64,000 bases of DNA from Sipunculus nudus. Its lineage: Eukaryota; Annelida; Sipuncula; Golfingiida; Sipunculidae. Shown here one piece after another: positions 9,990 through 20,530 of this stretch (within the stretch, counting starts at the first letter, position 1; every line of letters starts with the position of its first letter). The stretch covers positions 31,065,340 to 31,129,339 of the forward strand of contig CM049322.1 in NCBI GenBank assembly GCA_026874595.1, written 5' to 3'. Below the pieces are notes generated by a model, which was not told the origin of the DNA, searched no databases, and saw nothing but the letters and a program-made list of their open reading frames with translations. The position numbers were made by a program, and so were the translations under genes.

Positions 9990-10780
9990 TGTAGTTGCTG
10001 TTGGCTTATGAACTTGTCAATGTAAATGTGGCCGCTTTCTGGTCAATTATCGAGAAAAACGTTGCTATCCTGGTCAGAAAAGGCTTCCATCTTATCTGAA
10101 GGATGCTATTCTGTCAGCTGTGTGTCAACACAGGTAGCACTACCAGGCTATCTAGGTTTACAACGGTCCTCCGACGAAGGGACCAACATCAATCGAGTGG
10201 TACATGGAATAAAAAAGGTCCTACGATGCTTAAACCTAAGAGGACTATCGATGGTTTTAGGTCGTAGGCAAGCATGGATGCCATCAAGACGAGAGTACAT
10301 CAGCAAGTGGCGGTGTCAGGGTCGTAAAAGCAAGTCTAAAACAAGAACATAATATGTGAACTACTTTAGGTCATATGCGCAGAATGAGCTGCCCAGATGT
10401 TTTAGTTGGTATTATTTTATCTAGAACACCCATATTTTGGACTGCAGTGATCCAGTTCATGCAAAAAACTTTCTGCTTGTAACAAAGCTATAAGGAAAGA
10501 TTTGGACATTTGTAACCGGCCGAAGCCAATATTTTCATGTCACGCTTGATTGATCACACGGGTCATTGGTAGTGTTCACTCCATGGTCCATTTTACCCAC
10601 TGACCAGTTAACCAACAATGCACAGGCCACTGGTAAAGTACTTTTGCACTTAGTTGAGGACATTACGTTGGTAATTAAATGCATCACCTGCTCCAAATGT
10701 AAACAAAGTAAATTATGCACGCTACAAGAATGCAAAATCGCTTGGTTTGATAAGGGCAGTATTTGTCACCCATAGGGGTT
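9990..10780 (+). other. Unassigned sequence 5' of the CR1-like element
   Basis: Two moderately long + frames (about 10,026-10,352 and 10,566-10,775) have no motif I recognise. The region may be 5' UTR or ORF1 of the CR1-like LINE that becomes recognisable at about 10,790, or leader of the LTR-like segment. Confidence 0.3.
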
Positions 10781-10789
10781 GCAGAGGAG

Positions 10790-13700
10790 GTGCACAACTA
10801 CAAAGACCTATACCAGTTATACCATTCACTACCCACAGGCGTAGTTTTGATAAGAAACCTAAACTTTCTTGCTCAGGGGTTAACACAGAAAATGTACGTG
10901 TTTTACCGTGTATTAATGAGACTATGATTACTACTACCAGACGTTCATATTGTCAGTCTCCTAAATCTGTGCAAAGGAGCAGCCTGGTTAGAAGACATCA
11001 TGAAGTCGCTAGTTGTACATAGCCATCAGAAAATGCATTCAGGTTTTGTTATTTCAAGGCACAATTGGTAAAAAAATAAGGTCTTTGACAATGATATTGA
11101 CATTTATGCAATCGTTGAAACTTGGCTAAAGTCTGTGGATACCGTCGCCATACACGAACTTGTTCTTCCTGGATAGGGGATTAACAAAGTTCCGAGGTCA
11201 TCGTCAACAAGCCACGATGGAATTTGCTGTCATTGCTAGGAATACATCGTCAATAAATTCAGTTGATAGTGTTCCGAAACAAAGCATATCTTGATTTTGT
11301 GCCTCAGGACTCAAAGCCGGGAGATCGTCGGTTCGAATATCAGCCGAGGCGGTGAGGTTTTTCACGGTCGGCCCCCACCGAGGGTGAGCGCTCTGCAGGC
11401 TTAATGGGAAGGCTGTGCCCCTCAGCCGTGTATCACTTACATACGAGTGCGTCTTTCGGGGTTTCTCGGTGTTATGACCGAGTAATGGGAATGATAACAC
11501 AACCAGGACCCGCTGGTGCGGTAGACACAGGCCCTTGGTGACATCAGGATACAAAATAAAAATGATAGGAAGATTTCAAACAGGACGTTGTTCAAGAGCT
11601 CAGGTGCCTGGATAGACCACACCATTTTTGGATGTTGGTGATATGGTCAGTCTTTTCAACAATAGGATGTCCATGGTTCTCGAAAAGCATGCCCCAGTCC
11701 AGACAAAGAAAATCGCTGTCTATTCCGCTCGTCCGTGGTTCGTTTTTAACACTAAACTAGAAAAACAGAAATGCAGAAAACTTGAGAAACAGTGGCTCAG
11801 AACACAATCTGTAAATGACCAGAGTCTGTATTAAATTCAAAGGAACAATGTTAATCAGCTCCTTAACGATTGATCAAAAGACACTTCCGGATATCAAATT
11901 CATTGTTGAACACCAAACAAGGGTCTCCACTACAGAGATCAGAGAAGATCTTGTAGAAGCTTTCAGCGGGTTTTTCACGACAAAGATCAGGGTCTTCCGG
12001 AGGTTCTTACACTCTGACACTGGTTCATCTGAAAATAGCATCTTTCAATCTTGTACTGAAGTTGTTCAGGCCAAAACTAACAGCTTTCAAATTTTTCGAC
12101 ACATACCAGATTCTGATATTGAAACACTCATTCAATAGTCACCCACTTAACCTTGTATGATTGATCTAATTCCTACCTGTATGTCGAAAGAATGTCTAGA
12201 CGTGCAGCTGCCTCCAATCTGCAAAATTGTAAATTCATGCTTGGCAATTTTTTTTCCAGACAATTTCAAGCAAACGCTTGTCACCCTACTGCTTAAAAAA
12301 ATGGGCTTCCACTGATATACAAAAATTCAGACCTACTTCCAACCTTGCCTTTGTATTGAAACTTATTGAGAAGGTGGTGGCTAAACAACTCCTTGAGAAT
12401 CTATCTGCAAATGAACTCTGCACAGAATATCAGTCGGCATACAAATCATTTCATAACACTGAAACATCGCTGCTGACAGTACAAAATGTCATATTAACCA
12501 GCATGGAAAACCAACAGCTTGTCCTTTAGCTGCTTTTGGATCTCTAAAATCTCTTAGCAGCGTTTGATTCAATTGGTCATCAGATTCTGCTTATCGACTG
12601 TCAAAGCGCTTCGGACTTTGCGGATCAGTGTTAAATTGGTTTCGTACCTATCTGACAAGTCGACCACAACGTGTTACTATTCTAGCAACAAACTCAAAAC
12701 CCCATCCTTTGATTTATGGAGTGCCACAGAGGAATGTGCTTGGCCCAGTTCTATTTACACTCTATACATCTCCTTTGGGTGAGATCATTCGTAAACATGG
12801 TATCAAATATCACGAATATGCTTTTGATTCGCAGCTTTATGTTCAGTTCAAACCATTGGGTCTATCAGAGGAATCGGTATTAACATTAACTGCAAATATG
12901 TATACAAGAAATTAAAACATGGATGCGTCATAATAAACTTAAACTCAATGATGATAAAACTGAATGTTTGGTCATATGAACTAAACTGTAACTTACAAAA
13001 CTCAAATCCAGTCGTATTATGATTGATGAAACTACAGTAAATCATGCTATTACCGCCAATAACAACATGAATATGACACCTCATATCAACAACATTTGTC
13101 GATCAGCCTTCTTCGAATTGAAGAACAGTTATGATATTCGCAAATACCTTACTAAACCCCCACAGAGTCTATAGTTCACGAATTCATCTCGTCCAGGATA
13201 GATTACTGTAACAGCCTATTTAATATATTACCTGCTATTCACATTCAAAAAACGTGTCAAGAATGTTGCTGCTAGGCTTGTACATGGGATAAAGAAATTT
13301 GAACACACTACACTTGTTTGGCCGATTGGTTACTGATACAGTATAGAGTTATGTTTAAGCTTTTGATGCTCACTTATAAGTCATTGCATGGTTTGGCTCC
13401 CTATAATCTGTCTGAACTGTTGAATATAGAGACGCCTGAGCGATCACTCTGATCATAATCTTCCAAAAGATTATTTATGCCACGATCAAGGCTGTTGACC
13501 TGTGATGATCGCGCTTTTGCAGTTGCTGCTCCGAACTTATGTTCCGCAAACAACGTCTCAGCATTTAAAAAGAACCCTAAAACTTACCTTTTCATAGTAG
13601 CATTCTCTTAAAGTTAACTTGTCAATTGTAGTTTGATATTCTCTTTAGCCTTTCAGCATCAACTTACTTGGTATTTACATATTAATTAGTATTTTGGCTT

Positions 13701-13820
13701 GTGATATATCTGTGATATAACTGTTTTAGATTATCTATTAGAGTACAAGAGTATTGTAATGCGCTTGTGAGCAGGTGTACCTGGTATAAGCGCAATATAA
13801 ATAATAAATTATTATTATGT
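10790..13820 (+). mobile_element. CR1/L2-like LINE, decayed
   Basis: Pieces occur in the expected order on the + strand: an endonuclease remnant (DIYAIVETWLK at about 11,100); the pre-RT linker (VLEKHAPVQTKK at about 11,670); RT (KFRPTSNLAFVLKLIEKVVA, QSAYKSFHNTETSLLTVQN at 12,320-12,500; WFRTYLTSRPQRV, YGVPQRNVLGPVLFTLYTSP at 12,635-12,775); and the post-RT region (AARLVHGIKKFEHTTLV, LTYKSLHGLAPYNLSELL, DDRAFAVAAPNL at 13,265-13,540). The 3' end carries 'ggtataagcgcaatataaat' followed by a short AAT/ATT microsatellite, the usual CR1-type tail. The catalytic YADD box has become YAFD (about 12,820), and frameshifts and stops are frequent, so it is inactive. Most of the endonuclease is missing, and a SINE sits at 11,177-11,606. 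Confidence 0.85.
11177..11606 (+). mobile_element. SINE insertion in the CR1-like element, 9-bp flanking repeats
   Basis: An identical 9-mer, cctggatag, lies at 11,168-11,176 and 11,607-11,615 and brackets about 430 bp unrelated to the LINE. Inside, 'gtcggttcgaatatc' (about 11,328) resembles a tRNA B box. A GC-rich body follows (cggcccccaccgagggtgagcg, about 11,370) and an A-rich tail 'aaaataaaaatgatagg'. The A-box side is not clear. A related diverged copy is at 8,830-8,960. This is probably a tRNA-derived SINE that inserted after the LINE. Confidence 0.6.
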
Positions 13821-14138
13821 GAAGGACACTCTTATTCTTCAAATGATTTAACTGTTAAATATTCACTTACAAATATTTTTGTGGGAAACCATATGTTGAA
13901 GTATATGCCAGTATATAAAATAATCATCCCTCTGTGTATTTGCACACTTTTATGGGAACCATTGAAGTCACGTCACAGTAGTGACGTCAGAGTATTGCCC
14001 ACCGGCACAACGACTTTGCATGTAGAAGGGAGAACCACATATGGTGTGCGGCATATATTATATAAAGAGATGTATCAATAGCCGTGCTGGTTCATTTTAT
14101 ATAGAATGGAACATAAATACACAGAAAAGTTGTCTCAC
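13821..14138. other. Unassigned; contains a TGACGTCA-like palindrome
   Basis: There is no gene. At 13,970-13,992 'cgtcac-agta-gtgacg' forms a short inverted repeat that includes a CRE-like GTGACGTCA octamer. I have no evidence that it is functional. Confidence 0.3.
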
Positions 14139-14325
14139 TACCGATGGAAAACGAACCCATGACCTGCCGATTGCCGGTCGGCTGCTCTGTCCACTAAGCT
14201 ACAGCAGATACCCGGCTGCGTATGTGAATGTGTACACTTTTAAAGAAACCAACGTCACCGTCGTGTCTACTAACCACGTGCCGGCACGCCGACTTTGGTT
14301 TATCCACTAAACTACAGCAACAGAC
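14139..14325 (-). mobile_element. tRNA-derived SINE, with a second partial copy
   Basis: The reverse complement of 14,139-14,208 reads gctgtagcttagtggacaga...gcaggtcatgggttcgttttcc: an A box (TAGCTTAGTGGAC) and a B box (GGTTCGTTTTC) about 30 bases apart. That is tRNA-like, but the stems are poor. At 14,281-14,325 the A-box part recurs in the same orientation (ctgtagtttagtggata). The B-box side also resembles the sequence at 40-75. It is a SINE, not a working tRNA gene. Confidence 0.6.
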
Positions 14326-14372
14326 ATTTCTGTGTATTCATATTCCATTAAAAAAGAAAACCAGCATGGCTA

Positions 14373-14450
14373 TTCATACATCTCTCTCTTTCATTTTCTC
14401 TCTAAATATATATATGTGTGTGTTTGTTTGTTTGTGTGTGTATGTGTGAT
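14373..14450. repeat. CT-, AT- and GT-rich simple sequence
   Basis: Consecutive (CT)n, (AT)n and (GTTT/GT)n short tracts. Confidence 0.85.
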
Positions 14451-15224
14451 ATTCAATGTGTGAAATCATACAAATGGTTATTTTATGAAATTGTCTGAAT
14501 CACTAATCTTATTCCTTTACATTTTATCTTTTCTCGCGGATATTTCCGAGAATTTTGATTGCAATTTGTGTTGGGTGCAGACAGTTTTCTCCATGCGATG
14601 ACCAGGCTATTTTTATAGAGGTTCACAGAATATGTATATGAAATGATTATACTCAGCCATATTTTGCAGAAATTTACAGAGTACAAATTTATTTACAAAT
14701 TGTGACAGGAAATTAGCTGTAGATATAAAATGAAGCATTTTCGTCCATCCCAGAATCCTCCAGAGGTTGCTAACGCAACAACATGAAAATTGTAACATGA
14801 GCATGTAGCGTGTAAGAATTCTGTGTCTTCGACGTCGGTTCTTTTCAAGTGACTTGTGATAAAGGAATTCACATCGGCAGATTATGAAAAAAAGTTTGCT
14901 ATTATCACTCTCATGGAGATCTCAGGGAACACCAAAATTTCAATCGTATGTCTAATCAACTGTAAAGAATGCTACAATAGATTAACTGTAAAGTCCCCGT
15001 CTTGTGTCCGAGGCAGCACTGTAGTGTGAAATATAAAAAATGTTAAAAGGAAAGTCCGAAGGAGTCTGAAGTGGTGAGGAACGCATAAATAATTGGAGGC
15101 CTTAGTTCCGTGGTGGGTGAGGATTTCATATATTATATTTATTTTCTGGGGGTTTAGGAGGGGGCTTTTTAAATTTTTTTCTCGCCTGCGGCACGTTTGT
15201 GAATGTTACGGTGCACTTTGACAC
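14451..15224. other. Unassigned sequence
   Basis: No exon, RNA or repeat family was recognised. Confidence 0.35.
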
Positions 15225-15860
15225 GGGCGCGATGGAAATTTTTGAGGAGACCTGGTAATCCCAAGCCCTATTTGAATTGTTTAGACCCAAAAGAAAGATA
15301 TACTAGCTGGAATCGGGCTGGGACGGGCTTTTTTCATTCGAGGAACGCTGTAAGAGGCTGGGGAACGGATGAAGGATAGGGCCATTTTCAGTCTCAGTTT
15401 TCTTGGAAATTACAATTTTTTAAATATACAGGGACCTTATCATCCGGTTTCAGCTTAGGAAAGGATCATTAAATGTTGTCGAGAGTCCATAATATCCTAC
15501 CAGAGTGCTGGAATGGCCCGGAAACCAAGAATTATACGGGTATCCATAAAATGGTATATATGCCTTTATACGAGCCTACAAAAACTGCCTTACGTGGTAA
15601 AACACTTTCGTGCTGTTTGACGTTCCACGATCTCAAATTTAGGACGAGATGGGCTAAACCTCGACGTGGTAGGATAGTTTGGACCCCGAAGAAACGAATC
15701 CTAGCAAGCATCGCCGTAGGACGGGCACTTTTTTTTTATTTCCGGAACGCTAGAACAGGCTGGTAATTGATTGAATATAGGGCCATTTTCAATGTCAGCT
15801 TGGTGTCAGGATAACTATTTTTTTTTAGTTCACAGGGACTTTGTTATCCTATCATAACTG
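15225..15860. repeat. Diverged ~395-bp tandem duplication
   Basis: The blocks '(c)ggaacgct.. aggctgg', 'atagggccattttca' and 'cacagggac(c)tt.ttatc' at about 15,337-15,440 recur in the same order at about 15,735-15,852. Preceding phrases (ttagaccc.aaagaaa / ttggaccccgaagaaac) match as well. No coding content. It is probably a two-unit remnant of a satellite or mobile element. Confidence 0.6.
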
Positions 15861-16429
15861 AAAAAATGTTTATTAATTTGATGTCTGCTGTCCATTGTAC
15901 CCTGCGACAACGCCTGGATGCCAAAGAAAGCCTAAAATTGATGGCAAAGCGTGCCGGCAGATAACAAGGCAGCAACCCCCAACCCCCCCCCCCCCGCATT
16001 AAAATATATATATTTTTTTCATACATATATGCACATCCAAATGTTGTATGTTATTGAAGGTTATGGTTTATGCGCCGAGATCATATAAAAATAACATACA
16101 ATTCATCCATTACTCCATGTCCAAACAATATGCGCCAAAACATAGCATTTTATTATACTCCAATCCACAAAAAATTCAAACCACTATAAATGTTTTGTAT
16201 TGGATCAAATCAGTGTATAGGAAAATCACTTTTTTTCATCCCAGCTCTGAAATAATGGTCACAGATAACGTGACAACGTGTAACAAGATCAAGACCAGTT
16301 GACTAAAAAAAAAAATTTTGATGACCTTGACCTTTAATCCTATATAAATAATATACAATACACTTCCAGAAATCGTTCCGATATACAATCTATGTAAGCT
16401 ACAAAGTGATTCCTGTTAAACTGTGCTCT
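15861..16429. other. Unassigned sequence with a poly(C) tract
   Basis: A run of 13 C at 15,983-15,995 is followed by an AT tract. The remainder is AT-rich and without recognisable genes. A GACCTTGACCTTT phrase at about 16,322 foreshadows the composite repeat that follows. Confidence 0.35.
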
Positions 16430-19110
16430 ATAAAATAGTCATTGTAAGACGAAAAAACCTGCACCCATCGAAATTGAGGACTACTGAAAAACAGACAGAC
16501 ATACTGACAAAGTGACACATCCAAGATAACAGATGACTAGAACAGCTTATTAAGGAGGTCAAGAGGAACAAAATGAGCTATATTTTATGTAGGTAAGGTT
16601 TATAGTTTACAACCGAAAAAACCAAAAATGAAATGTTTAGGTGTTTCAAGTGCAGCGCCCCTTTACGGCTATTTTCGAAAATTGAAAAATTGCTTTCCAG
16701 ATATTTGTATAAGATATAAGATGTACCAGTTACAATAGGGTTCCTGCAAATCTGTGGCCTGTAGAATGCTAATTGTGAGTCGAAATTAAAATTTGATGAC
16801 CTTGACCTTTGCCCTATATTGCCCCCCCCCTAAAAAAAATAGGCTTCCCTAACTGTTGATTGCCTACAAGCTTTGTAAGTTTGAAATCGATTGCTGCGAA
16901 ATTGTGGCCTGTAGTGAGGGGACAGGCAAACAGACAAACAAACATACGGAACTGACAAACATGCTTGCCGAAATCTTTGATTCCGGCAAGCAACAAAGTA
17001 GACAAAAATAGACCTCCCTAGCTTTAAAAATGACAAAGTTAGAAATTTTGGTTAACCATTTTCAAATTTGATGATTTTTCACCAAAATGTGTTACCATGG
17101 TAACAAAATGAGACAGTTTGCCTCAAGAGGAAAAGACATTCAATTACGAACAAAATGAGCTACACTTTATATGGCTACGATCATTCTTGACAAAGATATG
17201 AAGAAAAAAGCCATTTTAGGGGTTTCGATCACCCTCTCTTGACCCTTGACCCATTATGACTAAAAACAATAGGCTTCTATTGGGGATGATTATATACTAT
17301 CTATATGTTTGAAAGCAATTGCTGTGAAATTGTGGCCTCCTGAGTGGTGACAAACGAACAAACTGACTAGACCGTAGGTCGAGCGCTTGCCGGAAGTTGA
17401 AAGAGAAAGAGAGACGAACAGAAAGGTGAACATATTTAAATGTTCAAATTACTATAACATATTTCGTAGGAATTAAAAAATATGGTTAAATAGCAAAATT
17501 GATCAGAACAGACAGACGGATGGACGTGCAGAAAGGTTAAGGCCAGATTGTTTTTTATCTTATGAAGACTGGACAGGCGAGGAAAATGAGCAACTGTGTA
17601 TGTGGATGCGACCATGTATGACCAAATATTGAAGAAAATAAGACATCGGGCCGTGTTTATGACCTTGACATTTGACCTTTGACCAATCTTGACAAATTAA
17701 ATAAGTATGATGGGATAAAACATATTTCCCAACAGTATAATTTTCAAAGTGATTGCAGGAATATGAGGCCTTTGTCAGAGAAGGAATATCCGAATATTTC
17801 CAACTTCAACAAGTTTTACCCTAAATTAGGTCAACATAATGACGTCAGAATATGGCTAAGTTTCCACAGGAATAATGCCATTGTTTCTCGTTTCAGATCC
17901 AGCAATCGGAATTATAATATAATTTATTGCTTTGCAGATATGGCAGAGTGATGACATGTTGTAGTGTTTGCAGTGCAGCGCCCCCTGTTGTTCATATACG
18001 AGAAATGAGAAATTTATTTTTAGATATTAATGTAAATCATTAAGTATATTAGTTATAATGATTGCTGCAAAATGTGGAATGTAGGGCGTCATTAAGTGAT
18101 ATATCGGAATAATCTCGAGCAGCGCAACCTCGTGGTTACTTCGCAAAACTTGAATATAATCTTGTAGCACTAACTAAACTCTATGCAAGATGCAAGAAAC
18201 TAGACTTCTCCAACTTTGAAAATGGCAAAGTTACAAAAGCTAAGGTCACAATACCAAGAATTTCAATCTAAAATAGGTCACCATGATAACCGCAGGATGT
18301 GGCCAAGAATACAAAATTACAACCTATTGACCCTAGTTTCAGGTACAGTAATAAAAGTTGTGGCATTGTTTATAAATTTGAAGCAATGGGACAAAAATAA
18401 TTTTTTGAAGTAGTCCATGTGCAACGTCCCCTGGTGGCTATATTAAAAAAAAATGAAAAATGTGTTTTGAGATATTACTGTTGGGGACCTGGACAGTCGA
18501 GTGGTAAAACTCTCGGCTGTCTCCGCTGGCGACCCGGGTTCGATCCACTCGTAGCTATGAGAGTAAGTTTTAGTTGCCCGTCTAAGGCCAGTGGTTTTCT
18601 CCGGGTGTTCCGGTTTCCTCCACCTCTACAGTCAACCGAATGCCACAATCTGAGCCATGGAGAGTGCCGCAATGAATTATTATAACTATTTGCCCAATCA
18701 ATGTAAAATGTAAATTATATTTTTTTATATTTACTGTATAACGTATTATGTATAAGTTTTGAAGCGATTTCTTTAAAAATTTGGGTCTCAAGCGCCCCCT
18801 GAGGGCCATTTCCGAAAACTTTAAATCAAATCATGTGACACCAATTAAACTCTACATGATATAGAAAACTAGAACTCTAAAGCTTTAAAAATGACCAAGT
18901 TAAAAAATAAGGTTAAAAATTTGAAAATTTCCCTAAAATGGGTAACCATGGTAACGACAAAATGAGGCTGTTATGCGTCAGAGTGAAAGGCCATTTAATG
19001 ACAATAAAATGAGCTACGACAATTCTTGACAAAGATATGAAGAAAAAGCCATTTTAGGGGTCTTGATGACCTTTGACCAATGATGACCAAAACGTCATCA
19101 GCGTGCCCAC
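16430..19110 (+). repeat. Composite dispersed repeat, copy B
   Basis: This is the second and longer copy of the family at 1,200-2,990 and 4,030-4,345. Shared elements are 'cagcgccccctg..' blocks (16,652; 17,972; 18,425; 18,788), 'ttaccatggtaac' (17,090; 18,942), 'aaatgagctac' with 'gacaaagatatgaagaaaa' (17,155; 19,008) and 'accaaaaacaataggcttct' (about 17,262). The order repeats internally, so the copy contains at least two long subunits plus shorter ones. Frequent GACCTTGACCTTTGACC phrases are part of the repeat. There is no recognisable protein. A SINE interrupts it at 18,482-18,726. Confidence 0.65.
18482..18726 (+). mobile_element. tRNA-derived SINE with target-site duplication
   Basis: The body begins 'ggggacctgg', with an A-box-like tcgagtggtaaaactc and a canonical B box GGTTCGATCC at about 18,538. 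It then carries the GC-rich signature 'ttctccgggtgttccggttt' at about 18,596, which I know from SINE-type elements in many marine invertebrates. The ends are marked by atattactgt (18,472-18,481) and atatttactgt (18,727-18,737). Sequence of the host repeat resumes right after the second copy. It therefore post-dates the composite repeat. Confidence 0.8.
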
Positions 19111-19414
19111 CACTGATGACGGATGTAGGTCCGGCCATTCATGTTAAACTGGAATTTTTGACACGTGGAGAGAAATCACAGTTGAAATGCCTGAATAGAC
19201 ATGGGTAGGGATACAGGCATTAGCTGATGTAATGCGTCTACGTGGTGCAATAAACAAAGCCTAGGCAGATATTGAGAGAAAGATATGCAGCGTGAAGTAA
19301 TATTTGGCTTGGCATAAGGCACATAAAAAATAATTTCTGTCGGCATATGTATACCCTTCTTTGTTCTTATTTCTTTTTATACCTATTCATACAGTACAAC
19401 ATGTATATATAATG

Positions 19415-19415
<1 letters not shown>

Positions 19416-19464
<49 letters not shown>

Positions 19465-19466
19465 CA
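19416..19466. repeat. (AT)n microsatellite
   Basis: A nearly pure AT dinucleotide tract with one G interruption. Confidence 0.95.
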
Positions 19467-19640
19467 ATGTTATACTGATAAAGAAATCTACATAATTGGA
19501 TAAAAGCTGGATATACGTGTAGGATTTCTGTAGGTGATACAAAATTAGGATTAACCTTCGTATTTAATTTACCATTTGCACTCTAATATTTTTATTTTAA
19601 TCATATTTATTATAATGTGCTTTGATGTTTTAATGACTGC

Positions 19641-19775
19641 GTTGAGGTCAACATAAAACCTCTCCTTAGCTTCTGCCGAGGATGTCAATGTTGGTGCGTA
19701 GGCAGTAATTAGGTGGACTTGTCTAACTCAGGAGCGAAGTTGGAAGGATAGGATTCTCTCAGATCCGCCACCGAA
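19641..19775 (-). pseudogene. LINE endonuclease fragment (RTE-like)
   Basis: On the minus strand, SERILSFQLRS is followed, after a stop, by HLITAYAPTLTSSAEAKERF. The TAYAPT motif is conserved in the apurinic-type endonucleases of non-LTR retrotransposons, here of the kind often annotated 'craniofacial development protein 2-like'. Only about 40 codons survive. It lies head to head with the RT fragment at 19,797. Confidence 0.65.
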
Positions 19776-19796
19776 GTTATCTACCACCTAACAAGG

Positions 19797-20530
19797 TCAG
19801 ACGGGAAACTGTTCAACTTCTCAAGGCTAAGAGCAAAGTTCAAGTGAAGTGTGTGCGGGAACACCTCGACACAGACGATGCAGCAGGCACAACCCACTCT
19901 GCTGAAGACCTGCAGAAGCTGTATCCCAATTTAACGCAGCCTCTCTGGCATTTGGACTCAAGATCAGCCTGAAGAAAACGCAAGCGATGGGGCAGGATGT
20001 GGACACTCCACAGGACATCAGAATCTCACATCACAAGCTCGAAGTCGTGCCCGACTTCATATACCTCGGCTCAATGCTGTCATGAAAAGAGCAGATATCC
20101 CCGGCATGTACGTCATACTCAAACAAAGACGCATGCGTTTGCACGGACACATCGTAAGAATGGACGAAGGTCGCATCCCCAAGGATCTACTGAAGAAGTA
20201 CAGGGAGCACGCCCAACAAGTAGATCCCAACTCAGCTACAAAGATGTCTGTAAGAGAGACCTGAGTATCACGGGCATCGCACTGACCAACTGAGAGGCCA
20301 GAGCCTCAGAACGAACAACCATGGAGGCAGACAATACACAGAGCCCTCACCAAGTTCGAAGAAACTCTAATTCAGCAATCCCCAGGCAAGAGGAAAAAGA
20401 GGAAAGCCAGAAGTCAAACCGACAAAACAGCATCAGAGTTCTTGTGCACTCGCTGTGGAAGAGACTGCCACTAACCAGCCATACAAGACGCTGTAGCAGA
20501 ATGTCGAACCAGGACACAGCTCCTTAGTCT
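19797..20530 (+). pseudogene. LINE reverse transcriptase C-terminal fragment (probably RTE-like)
   Basis: The + strand reads DGKLFNFSRLRAKFK, then THSAEDLQKL, FGLKISLKKTQAMGQDVD and EVVPDFIYLGSML (19,808-20,080). After an internal deletion come RRMRLHGHIVRMDEGRIPKD (20,128-20,190), YKDVCKRDLSITGIA (about 20,238-20,285) and a final zinc-finger-like CTRCGRDCH (about 20,446). This is the back half of an RTE-type LINE protein in the normal order. The catalytic block expected as FADD reads DTDD, the middle of the domain is missing and stops interrupt it. Confidence 0.75.

Noticed and set aside
13970-13992. A CRE (TGACGTCA) promoter element
   Set aside because: A single short palindrome with no adjacent promoter or gene; expected by chance in a window of this size.
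14139-14208. A functional tRNA gene
   Set aside because: A and B boxes are present, but the cloverleaf is poor and a partial copy lies beside it, as expected for a SINE.
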